64,000 nucleotides of DNA from Circinella umbellata (GCA_025093555.1 JAIWNF010000034.1:310001-374000); one strand, 5' to 3'. Shown: positions 13,549 through 28,106, counted from the stretch's first letter. Translations and numbers: made by a program. Notes: a model not told the origin generated them from the sequence alone.

Positions 13549-14488
13549 AAACCAGAAGGATGTTACTATAGTAGATGATGGGGGGGTCTTTTTTTATTAT
13601 TATAGATAAGAAAAAAACAAAACAAAGGGACACAATGGTAATCATTTCTATTATATAGTTGTTGGTGTGGAATCGTTAAGTCAATCCCTTTTACCAGCCA
13701 TTATGGAACTTTCAGAAGAAAATCAATGGCGTATTCGATTACAAATCATTGAATATATGCCTGTCATTGCAAGACAGCTTGGAGAAAATATCTTTGATGC
13801 AAAATTGACAGAATTATGCATGTCCTGGTTACAAGATAAAGTATATGCTATTCGTGAGGCTGCCACTGTCAATCTAAAAAATTTGGCACACGTATTTGGA
13901 AATTCATGGACTAAAAAAACAGCTATTCCACAAATTCTAAGTATGGTCCATGATGAAAATTATATACATAGAATGACTACATTATTTGCTTTGACAGTAT
14001 GTATTCAATTTGTCGCTGGATTGAGAGAGAGAGAAAAAAAAGGAACATCAGAAGGAGGAGGAGGAGGAGGAGGAGGAGGAAAGTTGTATATATATAATAG
14101 GATTATAGTTATATAATAGAATGATAACTCATCAATTTTTATTGTATAGGAAATTGCTAAAGTACTTTCTCCGGATGATATAAAAGAAGTTATTGTTCCT
14201 ACTGTCGTTACTTTATCGAATGATTCAATTCCAAATATTCGATTTAATGTGGCCAAATCGCTTGAAGAGCTCATACCCTTATTACAACAAGGAGAACAAA
14301 AATCCCAAGAAGATGAAATTATTAAAAATACAATTGAACCTGTTCTTGAAAAATTATCTCAAGATACTGATAAAGATGTTAGGTTTTTTGCTCAAAAAGC
14401 TTTGGAAAGAGATCAAATTAATAAGAGTCAACAACAAACACAAACAACAACAACAGAAAATCCATCAAGCCCTGAAGCAAAACTTTAA
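11520..14488 (+). CDS. TPD3: PP2A scaffold (A/PR65) subunit
   Basis: The HEAT-repeat scaffold that holds the catalytic and regulatory B subunits of protein phosphatase 2A. A multi-exon gene from ATG 11520 to TAA 14486-14488. After an N/D-rich leader (about 25 residues, not conserved) the protein is almost wholly HEAT repeats. Family-typical stretches are [96 protein letters not shown] and [17 protein letters not shown]. The tail after the last repeat is Q/T-rich. Introns hold simple repeats: poly-A at about 12034-12065, (AAG)n at about 13521-13550, and (GGA)n at about 14055-14081. None interrupts an exon. Confidence 0.95.
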
Positions 14489-14991
14489 ATTCTTTTTTTT
14501 TTCATACACACTATAATTATATACACGATTATCCCCTTTTTACTTATTCTATCCATTCATCCTATCGAAATTTATATATATACATATGTTATATTATACA
14601 GCCTTTATACGCTACATATCAATTTTTTTCAGGATTCAAAATAATCATTTAACAAGAAAGCTTTGTACATATGTTAATTTTTTATTTTTATAATATTGGG
14701 AATTATTTTTATTCTTATCGTTTATTCATTAATCTTATATATCATAGCTATTATTATTTTTGAAGCAAAAAAGAAAAGAAAAAGGCTGTTATCTTCTTTT
14801 TTTTTTTTTTACTTCTATGATACATAGTAATCTTACTCTCTCTACCGCGTCATAATTCTCTTCATTCAACATAATGTTTGTTATATGTAAGAGAGAATGC
14901 CTGTATATATGTGTATACAGCGACAAAATAATAGGATGAAAAGACTTGGATTGTGTGTATGTATATAGACTATAAATAGGTATCATCTTTG
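14489..14991. other. Convergent 3' intergenic region
   Basis: The 3' flank shared by the PP2A-A gene and the minus-strand dehydrogenase. A/T-rich with a T-run at about 14797-14810. It probably holds both polyadenylation regions, but no single signal stands out. Confidence 0.5.
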
Positions 14992-16696
14992 TTATTCAGA
15001 ATTGTGAAGGATTACTTTAATTGCATCACCATTATCTGATAAATTTAAAGCTTGTTCAATTTGATGTAATGGAAATCTACAAAAAAAAAAAAAATGAAGA
15101 TACTCTATTATTGAATAAAACCCTAACAACAACAGCAAAAAACTCATATGTACGCAACAGTAATAGTAACGCGTTTGTATTTAACAACAAACATCGAATA
15201 ATGAATTATTATTGTACGTAAAAGCTTTTTTTTTAAAAAAAAAACGATCAACTTACTCATGTGTGATTAAAGACGTTACATCGATTCTTCCGCTTGAAAT
15301 AAGTTCAATTGCCCGTGGATAGGTATGATGATGTCTAATATATTTTTATATCAAAATATATATATGTAAATATAAAATATACTACGTATTTATTATAATT
15401 CCTTTGATATGTCTGGATTACCTGTGTATACCACGTAAGGTAATATCTCTTAATGCAAATGTACTAATCGGAACAACTTGATCAGGATCACCTGTTCCAG
15501 TTCTACAACAAATTCCACCTTGTTGTGTGGCCTTAATAGCTACACGTAATGCTGGTGCACTACCTGTACATTCAATTGAACTATCGGCTCCTTCAAAACT
15601 GTTACTACCGTCAACAAATTCACCACAAATAGCTTGTGCAACCATATCTTCACTCCACTTTGGATCTAACCAAAATGTCGCATCTGCACCCATTGATCGG
15701 ACCCATTCTAATCGTTCAGCGTGAGTATCCAAGACAACAATTGGACCGATACTTGTTGCCTTGGCAACCATGAGTACTAATAATGCGATCGGATTCGTAC
15801 CAGTAATCAATAATGATTGCCCCATTCGAACGCCAGAGCGATCCACTGCTGCAATGGCAATACAAAGTGAATCTAATAAGGCTGCTTCATTATAACTCAT
15901 ATGATCCGGAATTCTAATTATGTACATGTAGTATGTGTTGTTGTTATGTGAGTTTATTATTTCCATGTGTATTTTTCTTTTCTATCATTAGAATTTCTGT
16001 CTTTTTTTTTTTGGTCCAAGGTAAAACAAATGGTATTTTTTGATTTTCACACGCGATCCGAGGGAAAGAAAAAGGTAGAAATAATATATTTTTATATAAA
16101 AAAATAAAATAAAATAAAATAAAATAAAATACCTGTGTAACCAAGCTGTGGGATGAGTTACATATTTTGAAAACAGACCATCAAATGGAAATGTACCTCG
16201 ATGAATAATACGAGAACAAAGATTATATCGACCATCCAGACAGAAATTACAATCTGAACATGGAATGAACCTGATACAATAGAATGTATAATAATCACGT
16301 CATTATGGTTTCAATCTAATTAATTACTTATAATCATACTTTTTCTTTTTCTGTCTTTTTTTTTTATAAAGAAAAATGGACAACATACGGTTCAATAACA
16401 ACACGATCACCTACTTGTATATTTTGTGGATTCAAATTATTATTGACAGCAGTAACAATACCGACACCTTCATATCCTAATATGAATTGTTGTAACGTGC
16501 TATAGGATGGCAATCCTGATTTCCATTGTCGAATATCAGAATTACCTATCCCTGTAGCTTTCATTTGAATTTGTGCTTCACCATGCTTTGGTAAAGGTAT
16601 ATCCAATGGAACGACCTGGACATTGTTTCCAGTTAAAACAGCACCATGATTACTGCTTGGAAGTTCATATTCCGGTTGATGAACAGTCATACCCAT
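14992..16696 (-). CDS. Zinc-type medium-chain dehydrogenase lacking catalytic-zinc ligands
   Basis: A member of the zinc alcohol/sorbitol dehydrogenase (MDR) superfamily, in five exons from ATG 16696 to TAA 14992-14994. The N-terminal GroES-like fold and the Rossmann domain are both present. The structural-zinc loop is intact, with four cysteines in CSDCNFCLDGRYNLC spaced C-x2-C-x2-C-x7-C. The catalytic site is not: where sorbitol dehydrogenases read TGICGSD, this one reads TGIGNSD (Cys replaced by Gly), and the usual GHE motif reads GYEGVG (His replaced by Tyr). The nucleotide loop is GTNPIA rather than the usual GxGxxG. Frames and splice sites are clean, so this looks like a functional, diverged protein rather than a pseudogene. 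It may be zinc-independent or have changed role; the substrate is unknown. Confidence 0.85.
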
Positions 16697-18456
16697 ATTA
16701 TTATAATAAATTAAATTATTTGAATTAGATAACTAAAAAGTGATAAAAGAGAATAAAGATGAATTGAAAGAAGAAGAAAGAAGGAAAGAAAAAAGAAAAA
16801 AAAAAAGAGACAAAAGCATTATACTTGTTTTTTTATTTTTGTTGATGTTTTCATGACTTTTCTTATCGATTTAACCCTTATCAAAATTAAATCATGAAAA
16901 TTTGCAGAAAACAGCAATATACTTTCCCTTTATGTAGTATGGGGGGACCCAAGCAATCGCACATGACCCTCTTTGTGTTGTGATTGTATATAATCAGATA
17001 TACATACCTTCTCCACACTTTTTTTTTCTATTGTAATCTTATGAATAGTGAGGCTTTGCATGATTAATACTCGTACTACGCACATACATATTAAAAACTC
17101 AATAAAAGGGAATCAAACGCGCTTTTTTTTTGTGGTAAAAAATGACACATAATGCTATACAAAAGTTCAAGTACTATGGTACGACAAGTAGCGCTGTCAT
17201 AGAAAAAAAAGCAATTGTTGCCTTTCTTAAACCAAGTTGAGAAGGTACATAATAACAACGCACTTAACATTATACAGTAATATTTATAAATTTTTCATTC
17301 AACCATGCTACAATAAATCAATTTTTTGCTAATATGTAGTGTAAAGAAGTTGTTATAAATTATACAGCAGGTTTCACGGACAGCTGTAGTACACGAAGAG
17401 GAATGAAGGTCTGATTAATATATACCAATACTTAATTGACAAGGAAGCGACCAAAGGCCTATAGGCGAAGGTCCACTAGTCTTCCATATTAATAAATTTA
17501 AAATTTTGAACTATATACCAATACTACTAACCTAAGAGCTTCATCGTTTCTGATAAGTCATACTGAACTTATAGTGGCGTGCCAAACACTGGCCATCGTT
17601 GGATAGTTTTCATAGCCAAAAGTATTTCAATTCACAACTTATAGTGATCTAACGCTAAACACACCGATGAATACCATGAGTTGTATATTCTCAACAATAT
17701 GAGTTCATAATAAAAAAAAAAGCTTCTCACGACCTTTCTTTCATTTCTTTCACAAACATCAAAACATCGGAATCTATATAATATGCTGCAACGGATACTT
17801 ACAAAACAGTGTCATTGAAACAATCTAGTTATCAATATATTCAATGCGAACAATATAATAAGACGTACAATAGATTCTTCTACGTAGATTACACAGAACA
17901 AAACCCCAAGACACACAAAAGAAAAGGTATATTGTTAACTAAAAAAGAAATAGATAAAAAAATAGGGTGACCACGTAGTGGAAAAAAGGAAAGGAATAAT
18001 AACTTGTCAAATGAAATTATTACGTACGTAGCAATATGAGATAGTTTAATGACCACTATGTATATATATAACAACCATAAATGTTATGGTAAATCTCATA
18101 TTTGTTTGTTTGTTTGTTTGTTTGGCAATACTAACGATAAGTACTTGGTGCTTCATTTATGTTTAAAATTGACATATAGAATCATCTTAAGTGATTTGGA
18201 TAGATACTAGTTATTGAAAGTAATCATTTTATTTTTTGCTACGCTATAAACCTACCTTTGTACATGTAACTAACAAAAATAGAATTAACTATAATAAGAA
18301 GACAAAAAGTAAATATAGACTACTGATATACAAAATAAAGAAGTATATTTTTTATATGTAACTTTTTTTTTTTTTTGAATTCTTATTTTAATTATAATAA
18401 TAATAATGTTTTTGAAAAAAAGAAGAAGAAAAAAAAAAAATAGTATGTATATAAAT
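16697..18456. other. Intergenic, no gene recognised
   Basis: About 1.8 kb between two minus-strand genes. It holds the upstream region of the dehydrogenase, a TTTG tetranucleotide repeat at about 18103-18124, and two similar TATACCAATACT stretches near 17420 and 17515. I see no coding exon, tRNA or mobile element. Confidence 0.55.
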
Positions 18457-20712
18457 TTATGGACATTTTGATTCAATAATAGAAGCACCTGATTCTTCAT
18501 ATTCTTGTCTATATAAAATATTGAATTATTAATATTTCTTCTTTCACATATAGGACATCATAATTATTATAAATACGTACTTTGAGATCCACAATTGATG
18601 GAATGTGCCTAAAGAAGATAAAATAGATCCACCTAACCAACTACTACATTGACGTTCTGTTTGATTACCAGCAGCATGAATTTTTACTTTACTCTATTAA
18701 AATTAGATTAAGTTTTTTTTTTTTTGTTCAAGTTAATTTTTCTATTCTCCATGGTGTTAAAATGATTAATATATATCCCAAAACTTACTCCTGGAGCTAA
18801 CATTGGCAGTTCATAGTTTAATCGTTCATTAAATCCAGGGAAAAGTGTATTACCACCTGTAACAACAACATTATTAAATAACAATGGACGAAGATCAATA
18901 TCACAGTTACTAATACTGTTATTTACAAGTTGATGCATTCCAAAACAGTTATCAATTTGTTGTTGAGTAAGTTCGGGTGTTGTCTATTAAAATTAAATAT
19001 ATTTTAGTTTTCCCGTTAAGTTAACTATAATTGAATTACTGATAATAAATAGATATATTTACATTGCGCAAGAATTGTTGTGGTTGGAAAAGAGATTCAG
19101 GAAGTTTATATCGTTCGACACCAAATAAGTTATTATATCCATCTGGGAACTCAAATGGTTTTTGTGGTCTTGATCCCATAATACTAATAATAATAAAATT
19201 GAAAGTTTATAAAGTAAGAAAAATACGTTCTATTATGTATATAAAAGATAAAAACTTTACCCTTCATCAAAAGTCATTTCAGATACTTGACATACAGATT
19301 CTTTGAATTCATGTAATACTCTCTAGAATAATAAAAGGATTTCGTTTTTAGGATACTGAGTAATCCATTTTTTATATAGTATATATATATCTATAATACG
19401 TACAGATACTTGATAATCCTTGAAACTTTCTGTTGTGTTGGGTCGACTTTGTTTTTTAAATTGTGGTGGGGCACCCGCTTCTACTGGTTTTTTACTTTCA
19501 ACCAAATATTGAGGTGTAACATCTATTCCCATATCGTTTTTCAAGAGTTCAAGAGTTTGTTGAGATAAAGCATTTCCTGCAAGTGGTTGTCGTAAAATAC
19601 CTAAATTTTTTTATATTATTTAATATGTATATATCACAATTGACATTAAAAAAACATAGATTTTTTACCCTTCTTTAAAACATATCCATCATAGACTGGT
19701 ACAGCACTTGTAACACCACCTCCAGAATCCAATACGAGTGCAGTAGCTCTTCCAACAGAAAATCTAAAATCCACCCTATTTTAGTAACCAAACAATTTGT
19801 TTTTTACCCTCGTACCTCTTTATCTCTCTCAAAAAAAAAAGAAAACTTACGCTGTCATGACTGCATCCTTTGCCAAATAAAAAGCAGGAAAATTAAACTT
19901 TTCAAAAGCTAATTCTAAAAACTTTTCACGGTTTTCTGGAGTATTCCATGCTGGTTCTGTACATAAAAGGGGGTGTTCTGTTGGATCGACGCGTAAGATT
20001 TCACGAAAAGTTGTATTCCAAATCTGTTCCAAAGCATCCCAATCGTTAACTACAAAAAAAAACCAATATTATAAATTGAGTCCTTTTTGAATTTTTTTTT
20101 TATTACGCGCTGTATAATATGATCTCTATCTCTTTCTCATTCTGGTTTTTTTTTTCAAGAAAAAGAAAGAAAGAAAAGGAATGGTTAAAATTTTACCAAG
20201 ACCATCGTTTAATGGGTTTCGAACTTCCATATTTTCGCGCCAAGTATTCACTTTGCTATCCCCAATATAATAATTCTTTTTTGTTTTCTTTGTATTGTTA
20301 TTATTTTCAGTTGAAGCTTCTCCCATTGTCACATCGCCATCCGTATTATTATTAAGTGCTGGATCAGTATCAGGTTCTTCTGAATATCCAAAAGATGTTG
20401 GAAACATGGCTCTTGGTGTGTCTTCACCAGCATATCCTGCACGTGTCGATGTGGTACCGATATCAAATACCAATGCATTTACTTCGTCTATATACAATGT
20501 CGTCACGCAAATGTCGTTTTATGATTTATTGTTATTGTTGTATATTAAAAAAGGAAAATGATTGAAAGGGATTATTATTAAAAAAAAGTTAATCGATGAA
20601 TCGCGTTATTTGTTGTTTTTTCTTTAAAAAAACGTCAAGTTTATATAATCTAGAGAACAATGAACAAAAATCAGGAAAGAAAAAAAAAGTTACCTCCACC
20701 ATATGTAACCAT
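18457..20712 (-). CDS. ARP4: Actin-related protein 4 (Arp4/BAF53)
   Basis: A nuclear actin-fold protein shared by INO80, SWR1 and NuA4-type chromatin complexes. The start lies in a short first exon at 20712 that encodes MVTYGGD, a typical Arp4 N-terminus; the next exon continues [20 protein letters not shown]. Later blocks include [23 protein letters not shown], the second phosphate loop [33 protein letters not shown], and a C-terminal [22 protein letters not shown]. An acidic N/T-rich insertion sits after the first subdomain (around residues 50-80), where Arp4 proteins usually differ from actin. Exons are separated by short introns. The gene ends at TAA 18457-18459 with serine- and glutamate-rich residues. 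FNIP lies 285 bp upstream on the same strand. Confidence 0.93.
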
Positions 20713-20997
20713 GTTTTCTTTTTTGTAGTTGAAAAGAAGAGAAAAAAAAAAGTAAAAAAAAAAGGTGGAAGGAGGTAGTGTGCGGGAAATTCAAAAAAAA
20801 AAAATGTGGTCTTTAACGTGAATACGTCCGACCATGGTGTTGCCGAGTTACATTATACAAATTTTATCACCAAGTCAACCCTCTTAAACTTTATATAATG
20901 AAATGAGGATATATGTATATATACAAAAATGATATTGAATAATTATAATGATAGTGTAAAAATATATAAAAAAAAACATGATATAAATAAATAGAAT

Positions 20998-23900
20998 TTA
21001 TATAATGTATGCGTCACGTAAAATTTCAGCTACTCTAGAATCGTAAGTACTACAGACATTCACTAATAAAGGTATATCGTTCATTTCCACTTTGATATCT
21101 TTAGCTATTTCTTTTGGATCTTCCATTGACTCGGTTTCTGTTGAATCAAACCATTCAAATAATCGTTCTTGTAATAATAAACTTTGCAAATAAATTAACT
21201 GTAATCCATCTTCAATAGAATCCACAATCTAAAAAGGTAAAAAAAAAAAAACACACACATATTTTAGTTATATCGATAGAAAAAAAAACAATATTTCTTT
21301 CTTTCTATCTTTTTTCTCATATCATTTCAATCAAACAAGAGTTTAAATTTTACCTCATCAGGAGAAGCACCTGATGTATGTTTTTGTTTAATATTAGTAA
21401 CAAGTTGATGAACAATATTACAATAATTTATCTCCTTCCAATTTGCGTGATGATCATTCGCATTACTAGAAAATAAAATACAAAAAAAGGAACAAATTGA
21501 ATACAAAATACATTTCTTAAATCTAGAAAACAGGAAAAATTAACCATGTGCTTTACATACTTGATATCACTTGGTGTATCGACTTGAGATATATGTTGAC
21601 GAAATATACGGCAACGACTAAAAAAAAAAACAGAAAGTTATTAAAGATAATGGAACCATACAAAAATAAAGGAATTTTTTTGTTATATATATATATATAT
21701 ATACCTTTTTTCCGTATCAATGACTAAACAAGCGGCTTCTGTCACTTCATCTGTTAATGCAAATTGAGGTAATGTATTTTTTAAATCTGCTTCTAATCGA
21801 TTCAAAAAAGAGGAATTATTGGATACACCCATTAATACGAAATCGGATTTATAAGTATCACAGTAGGTGCCCATAAGTGATCGTCCATATGATTTGGCAA
21901 ATAAATGATGAGCTGGATCAGTGGGTATACCATCCTCTCGGATTTGTGTGATATCAGGTGTCATATGATAAATAGAAGATCTATTATTTTATTTATCAAC
22001 ATTATTATTAATAACAATGTATAAAGAAAGATATTTTATTAGTAATCACTTACTTTGGCATGACGATAGGGTATATTCCGTTTGCTGAAATTACAGGATC
22101 TAGTGATAATTGTCGTTGTGGTGATTGGGGTGGTAATTTTCCATAGATTCCATTCATTGCATCTAATGAACTTGCTGTTGAAGAAGTAGTTGAATCTATT
22201 CCTATATTTGTATGTTTAGGTAATCCTGATGAATGATTGAAGCTATTATCACCCATTGTTGTTATGGTTGTTGCTGTAGTAGTCGATGACCATCGATTGT
22301 TATTGTTATTATTTATTGGACCAGTAGATGATGTAGGTATGGCAGATATTCTTGAACTATATGATGCAGAAGGTGATCCAAGAATGTGATCATTTAATGA
22401 ATCAGGAGACCCTGTTGTTGTATGATAATTATGATGATGATGATGATGATACGATGAAGAGGTTTTGGGTATAGCTATTGATTCAACATGTTCAGAGGTT
22501 GTATTTCTTACAGCCACTGGAATGGCGTTCGTAGCAGTGGTGGTGTTTGTGGTTGTAGAAGAGGAATCACTCGTAGTAGTGGCATTGTTGTTATTATTGG
22601 TATTGTTATTGGTAAAAGAAGTGCTGATTAATTGTTTAACAATTTTATCCTCTAATTTGGATACATCATCTTTTTCTCGTTGTTCGACACTAAATATACT
22701 TGTCTCTGGATCAGGACATAACTTAGATTCTACATTCTCGTATACTTCATTACATCGAATAAAATAAGTTAATATATATAATATTCGTCTAACAAGTCCA
22801 CTTTTTTGACCAACAACAATGGTTCTTGCAATTCGACCTGGAGATGCAACAAATCCGTACAAGTCACTAATATATTAAACATTCATTGTTGTTGTTGTTG
22901 TTTTTAGTTTCTGCCTTTTTTTTTTTCTGGAAAAGATAATAAGAATAGAATCTATTTATTTTTTACCTCAGTTGAGCCCATAATGGATCATAGTTTCCAT
23001 GTCGACAATTAATATTCTATGTAGATATATGAGTTTAATTAATAATTAGATTCAATACTAATATAAAATCTAATATTACAATCATCATTTAATAAACTTT
23101 ACCCTGACTTCATCTGGAGGAGCAACAGTTTGAACCCAAGATAAATGATACATAAGAACAGCAGTAAGTAATGTAGATATAATATAATTATGACTTTCAT
23201 TATCGTATTCATCAATCAAATAAATAAATTCTTTAATCAAGGAAGCAGCATAATCCGATTTTCGTTGTGGAAATGTTGACATGTTTAACCAAAGAGGTTC
23301 CTGAATATATTACAAACTAATATTAGTTATGATTCCATCAGGAGTTCTCCTTGCAAACATATATATACAAAATATAATAGTGATATAGATATGTTTATAT
23401 ATCAAACTCACTTGTATCCGTGGCACACCATATAAATCATAAAAAGCACGTTTGAATTGCATTACAGAATCAATCATATTCTTATCATGTTGAAATATAC
23501 CAGATTCCAAAAAAGATAAATGACCTCTTGATCGTCGACTCTACATATACAAATACAAATTCATTGCCATACAGTACATATGTATATTAAATACAACCCT
23601 TATAATGAAAAAAAAAATGATCAATTTAAATAAGTTACCTGTGGTAATGGGTGATTTGAAAAATGGTTTGCACGGAAGTGTTCACATAGTAAATCAAATG
23701 CTTCTCCTTGTAATCGATGTAAATGATTCTCAATTAATGAAAAATGAGAAAATACAAAGTCGAATAATGCCTTATTTTTATCGTCCAATGTAATAACAAC
23801 GGCAAGTGCATATTTAATTGTTCTTGTACTGTGTACTTGAGGCTTTATATATATATATGATGAGTGAATTGAAAAACATACAGAAGTACAATACACAGTG

Positions 23901-25302
23901 CTCTTCCTTTTTTTTTTTCCTTGTCTTTCTCTTTCCTTAACTTACAGCATTATGTCCATTACTATTATTATTGTTATTAACTTCTGGTTGGCTATTACTA
24001 TTATTATCTCCAATACTACTACTACCAGGCATAGGCATGGGTCGAAAGATACCATCTTCCATACTTGTTTGACTGAATCGTCTTGATCTTTTTGAATTAA
24101 ATGAATTATTATGTAATCCAAGAACAGGAGGATAAACACTATTAGAATAACTTGAAGAATAATGACTTTTAAAATCATCATCACTTGTTGATAATTCAGA
24201 TCCATTATCATCTAATGATATGGATCGTACGGATAATGTGGATGTAGATCTTCTCGCAAAATGTTCTAATCCAATGGGTGTTGTTATATTTAGTGTATTA
24301 TTATTATTGTTGTTATTATTATGGATGGATGAAGTAGTTGACCAATCACTATTGATAGATGAAAATGAAGTACGTCTGGTCACATCTGCATCTTGTGGAT
24401 TGATTGTAAATAGTTTTGAAATGACAATTTGAGGTTCTTTATCACGTTTATAATGTACTTTGGTATTCATTCCTTTATAGGCTAGAGGTGCTGTACCAAA
24501 TATCATATCACCAATAAGATCTAATCGTCGACTTGACTATGGAATAATTTAAAATCCAAATAGTTATTAGAAGCACTAAAATGTTATGAAACATGTTTAA
24601 TATATTAATTTCCCCTCTCTCTCATCCTCTCGGACACTCCTCCTTTTTTTTTAGATAGTCTAGTTTCATACTTGACGATGATGACGATGCGGAGAAGAAG
24701 GTGATCCTCTCATACTTGATGGTCTTGTATTATTATTATTATGATTATTACTACTACTATTATTGTTACCATGACTACTCATATTACTTGTTTTATCTGT
24801 CAAAGAACCAAGTAACGAGTTTGTTCTTCCTGACATTGTTTTTGAAGAATAAAAGCCTTCACTCCCATTCCAAGAACGTGCCATACCACCTCTTATTGCA
24901 TTATTATTATTATTTGTACTTCTTTTGGAATTAGCTGGTATGACCGGAGATGCTGATATACCATGATTAGAATCGTATAATATAGTTTTATTAGTATCGC
25001 CTGCATCTTGACAAAATAGAATTCTAATTTGGCTTTCACCCAATGGAATTGGACACCAACTTTATATATATACATATATAAATATATTTTTATTATTTTA
25101 TATATTAAAAAAAATTAAGGGGGGAAGGAGGGAGGAAGGAGAAAGGTTAGGACTATAAAAAAATATATATAGTTCTAGTACAAAAAAAAAAAAAAGTAAT
25201 TTCTGTATAATAAACTCACGCCTCAGGTTCTAAAAGTAATCGCGTATAATTATCGTCGGAATCTTTTGAAACTGAAACAGTACGAAAAAGTCGATGTAAC
25301 AT
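20998..25302 (-). CDS. Folliculin-interacting protein (FNIP/Lst4 family)
   Basis: Partner of folliculin/Lst7 in the GAP complex that links nutrient state to Rag GTPases and TORC1 at the vacuole or lysosome. The first exon (from ATG 25302) encodes [17 protein letters not shown] and splices to [18 protein letters not shown], the FNIP N-terminal (longin-like) start. Further matches are [19 protein letters not shown], a central block [19 protein letters not shown], and in the C-terminal half [18 protein letters not shown]. Between these lie long low-complexity N-, S-, T- and H-rich linkers (for example near 22350-22620 and 23960-24060), common in FNIP disordered loops. About a dozen exons, all on the minus strand. 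The family call rests on order and spacing of these blocks; the exact exon edges in the linkers are less sure. Confidence 0.82.
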
Positions 25303-25806
25303 GTAAAAAAAAAAGGGGTGTAGTGGGTGGAGGGGATGGGGATGGGGGAAAGTGTTAAAAAAAAATAGAAAAAGAAAAAAAAAAAGAGTCTATTAAATAG
25401 AAAAAGAAAAAAAAATGCAACTTATAAAAAAATGTCACCCAGTTAAAAAAAATAATCGCTGATTATGGTAATTGTTCGAAACCAACCAGTTGACTTGTTT
25501 CACAAAAAAATTGACAAAGTAAATCTCGATAAAAACAAGTAATGATAATGATGATAATGATATATAATCAATAAGTATCCAACTTACGTATAATAATATT
25601 AATTATATAAATCCCATCAATACTTTTTTTTTTTTAAATTTTATCATGATAAGTTTTTGACCAAAATAAAATGAGACATAAAAAGTATAAAAAATAAACG
25701 CGATCGGAAAATCTTATTTAAACCCTTTTTGACGCGCTTTTTAATCCTATTTCTCGCGTTTCTCTTTTCCTTTTTTTTTTTTTTGACAAAACGAAGAAAC
25801 CAAATT
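25303..25806. promoter_or_regulatory. Divergent promoter region of FNIP and MSH6
   Basis: A 504-bp gap between two start codons on opposite strands. ACGCG occurs at 25698-25702 and 25732-25736, and its complement CGCGT at 25755-25759, all within about 110 bp of the MSH6 ATG. In budding yeast ACGCGT (MCB) elements drive G1/S expression of replication and repair genes, including MSH6. Here only the ACGCG core is seen, so MBF-like control is an inference. Poly-T tracts are also present. Confidence 0.45.
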
Positions 25807-28067
25807 ATGGCTCAACAACAGACATTATTTTCATTCTTTAAAAAAAAGAATGATACAACGAATAATAGTAATATAACACAAGCACCAACTTCTTCTTCTC
25901 CAACAAAAATAACAACAGCAACAGCAGCTACCAAGAAGAAATCGACTCTAATTAAAGGCAATAATGATAAAAATTCAAAAAATAATGTTACTGTCAATGG
26001 AACTGACACAACTGATTCTTTGGCGATTTCAGACCCTATGACTATTGATAGTAGTTCTACTCCTATGACTTTAATAGAAGAAAATAAAAATGGAATGGAA
26101 GAAAGTGATAATGATGATTCACCTTTGTTTTCTAAAAGTGTAAAGTATTTGAATATTTATAATAATAGTAAAAAAAAAGGAACTCATATTAATTGTATAT
26201 TATTATTTTTAATCTTTTTGACAGCAGCGAGTACGAAAACGACCTAATTATGCTCTTTCTGATAGCGATGATGATGAAAATGAACTTGATGATATAGTAT
26301 TAAATAGTCCTTGTGCACCAGGTTTGTTTATTTTTTTGGATTTAGATCATATATTCTATGAGTTTTAGTTAGAGTAATAATATTATATATACGATTCTAT
26401 TTATATTAGATCGTAATAAAAAGAACATAAATGTAAAACGGAAACGATTATTTCAGAAAAAGATGATAGATTCAGATGAAGATGATGATTATGTGGATAA
26501 TGCAGGTAACTAAATAATGTATATCATCCTTTCAATAATGAGGGAGAGGACCATAATAATGATAATTAATAAAATGAAACATGTTTATATAGTTTCGGAT
26601 ATTGAGATAGATGAAGAAATTCCTGATGAAATAGAAGAATCAGATTATAGTGCTCCTGAATCACCATCAACCAAACTTACACCTCTACGCGAACAATTTC
26701 AGGTTAATAATCTATAAAACTCTCTCTTCTTTCAAAAAAAAAGAAAAAACATTCACTAACTAAAATAAACAATGAATGAATCTTATTATCCTTATGATTA
26801 TTTAGAGTATTTCAGTCAACTCACCTACAACAACAAAGAAACAAGCACCCAAAAAAACAATTCAAAGTAATATATTTTCGAGTGCTTCTACTCGTGATAT
26901 TCAACGAAAAGAACATGGAAAACAATTTAAAGAGAAAAATGAACAAAGATATTCATGGCTTGCTAAACCTCGAGATGCTGATCAAAATACACCTGGTAAA
27001 TAAATAAAATATCAAGGAAAGATGTTTAGATAATAATAATATTTTTTTTCTTTGAATTAGATTCTCCCGATTATGATCCACGTACATTATATATACCTCC
27101 CAATGCTTGGTCAACTTTTACACCTTTTGAAAAACAGTATTGGGAAGTGAAACGTACTCAATGGGATACGGTAAGTGTTTATTTATATATACATATATAT
27201 GACTATTATTATTATTATCACCATGGAAACCTGATTATTATTTCTTTAGATTTTATTTTTTAAAAAAGGAAAATTCTATGGTAAAAATGAATGATAACAA
27301 AAGTTGTATTATTATTATTATTATTATTTCATTACTAAAAAAAACGTTACATTATTTTAATTTTTTGTTTATATAGAATTATATGAAAAAGATGCAGATG
27401 TTGGACATAAAGACTTTGATTTGAAAATGACAGATCGTGTGAATATGAGAATGGTGGGTGTTCCTGAAATGGCTTTTGATTATTGGGCCTCTCAATTTAT
27501 TGCTAGAGGGTAAATATATCTATAATATGCAATATGTGTTTTTAGTTGTTGATAATATCAGAGTGACTAAAAAAATCAGAAATTATGTTATTTAGTTTTA
27601 AAGTTGCCAAAGTAGATCAAATGGAAACTGCTATTGGAAAATCAATGCGTGAAAGAGGTGATACGGGTAAAAAAGCTTCCAAAGTCATTGAAAGAAAACT
27701 TACTTCAGTTTTTACTGGTGGTACATTGGTAGATGGGGGTATGTTAACAAGTGAAATGAATACTTATTGTATGTCTATTAAGGTAATCTATTCATTATTC
27801 ATTATATGTTTTATACAATTTTTCAATTTTACTAATTATAAAATAAAGGAATATTGCCCATCTATCACTTCAAAACCAGAATTTGGTATTTGCTTTGTTG
27901 ATACAGCTACTTCTGAATTTCAATTAACTCATTTCAAGGATGATATCAGTCGTAGTAAATTAGAAACAATCATTGTACAACTTAAACCAAGAGAACTTGT
28001 TTTAGAAAAGGTAAATAAAATGATTAAATATGAAAGATAAAGGTATTAGAATGACTCAATTCTGGGA

Positions 28068-28106
<39 letters not shown>

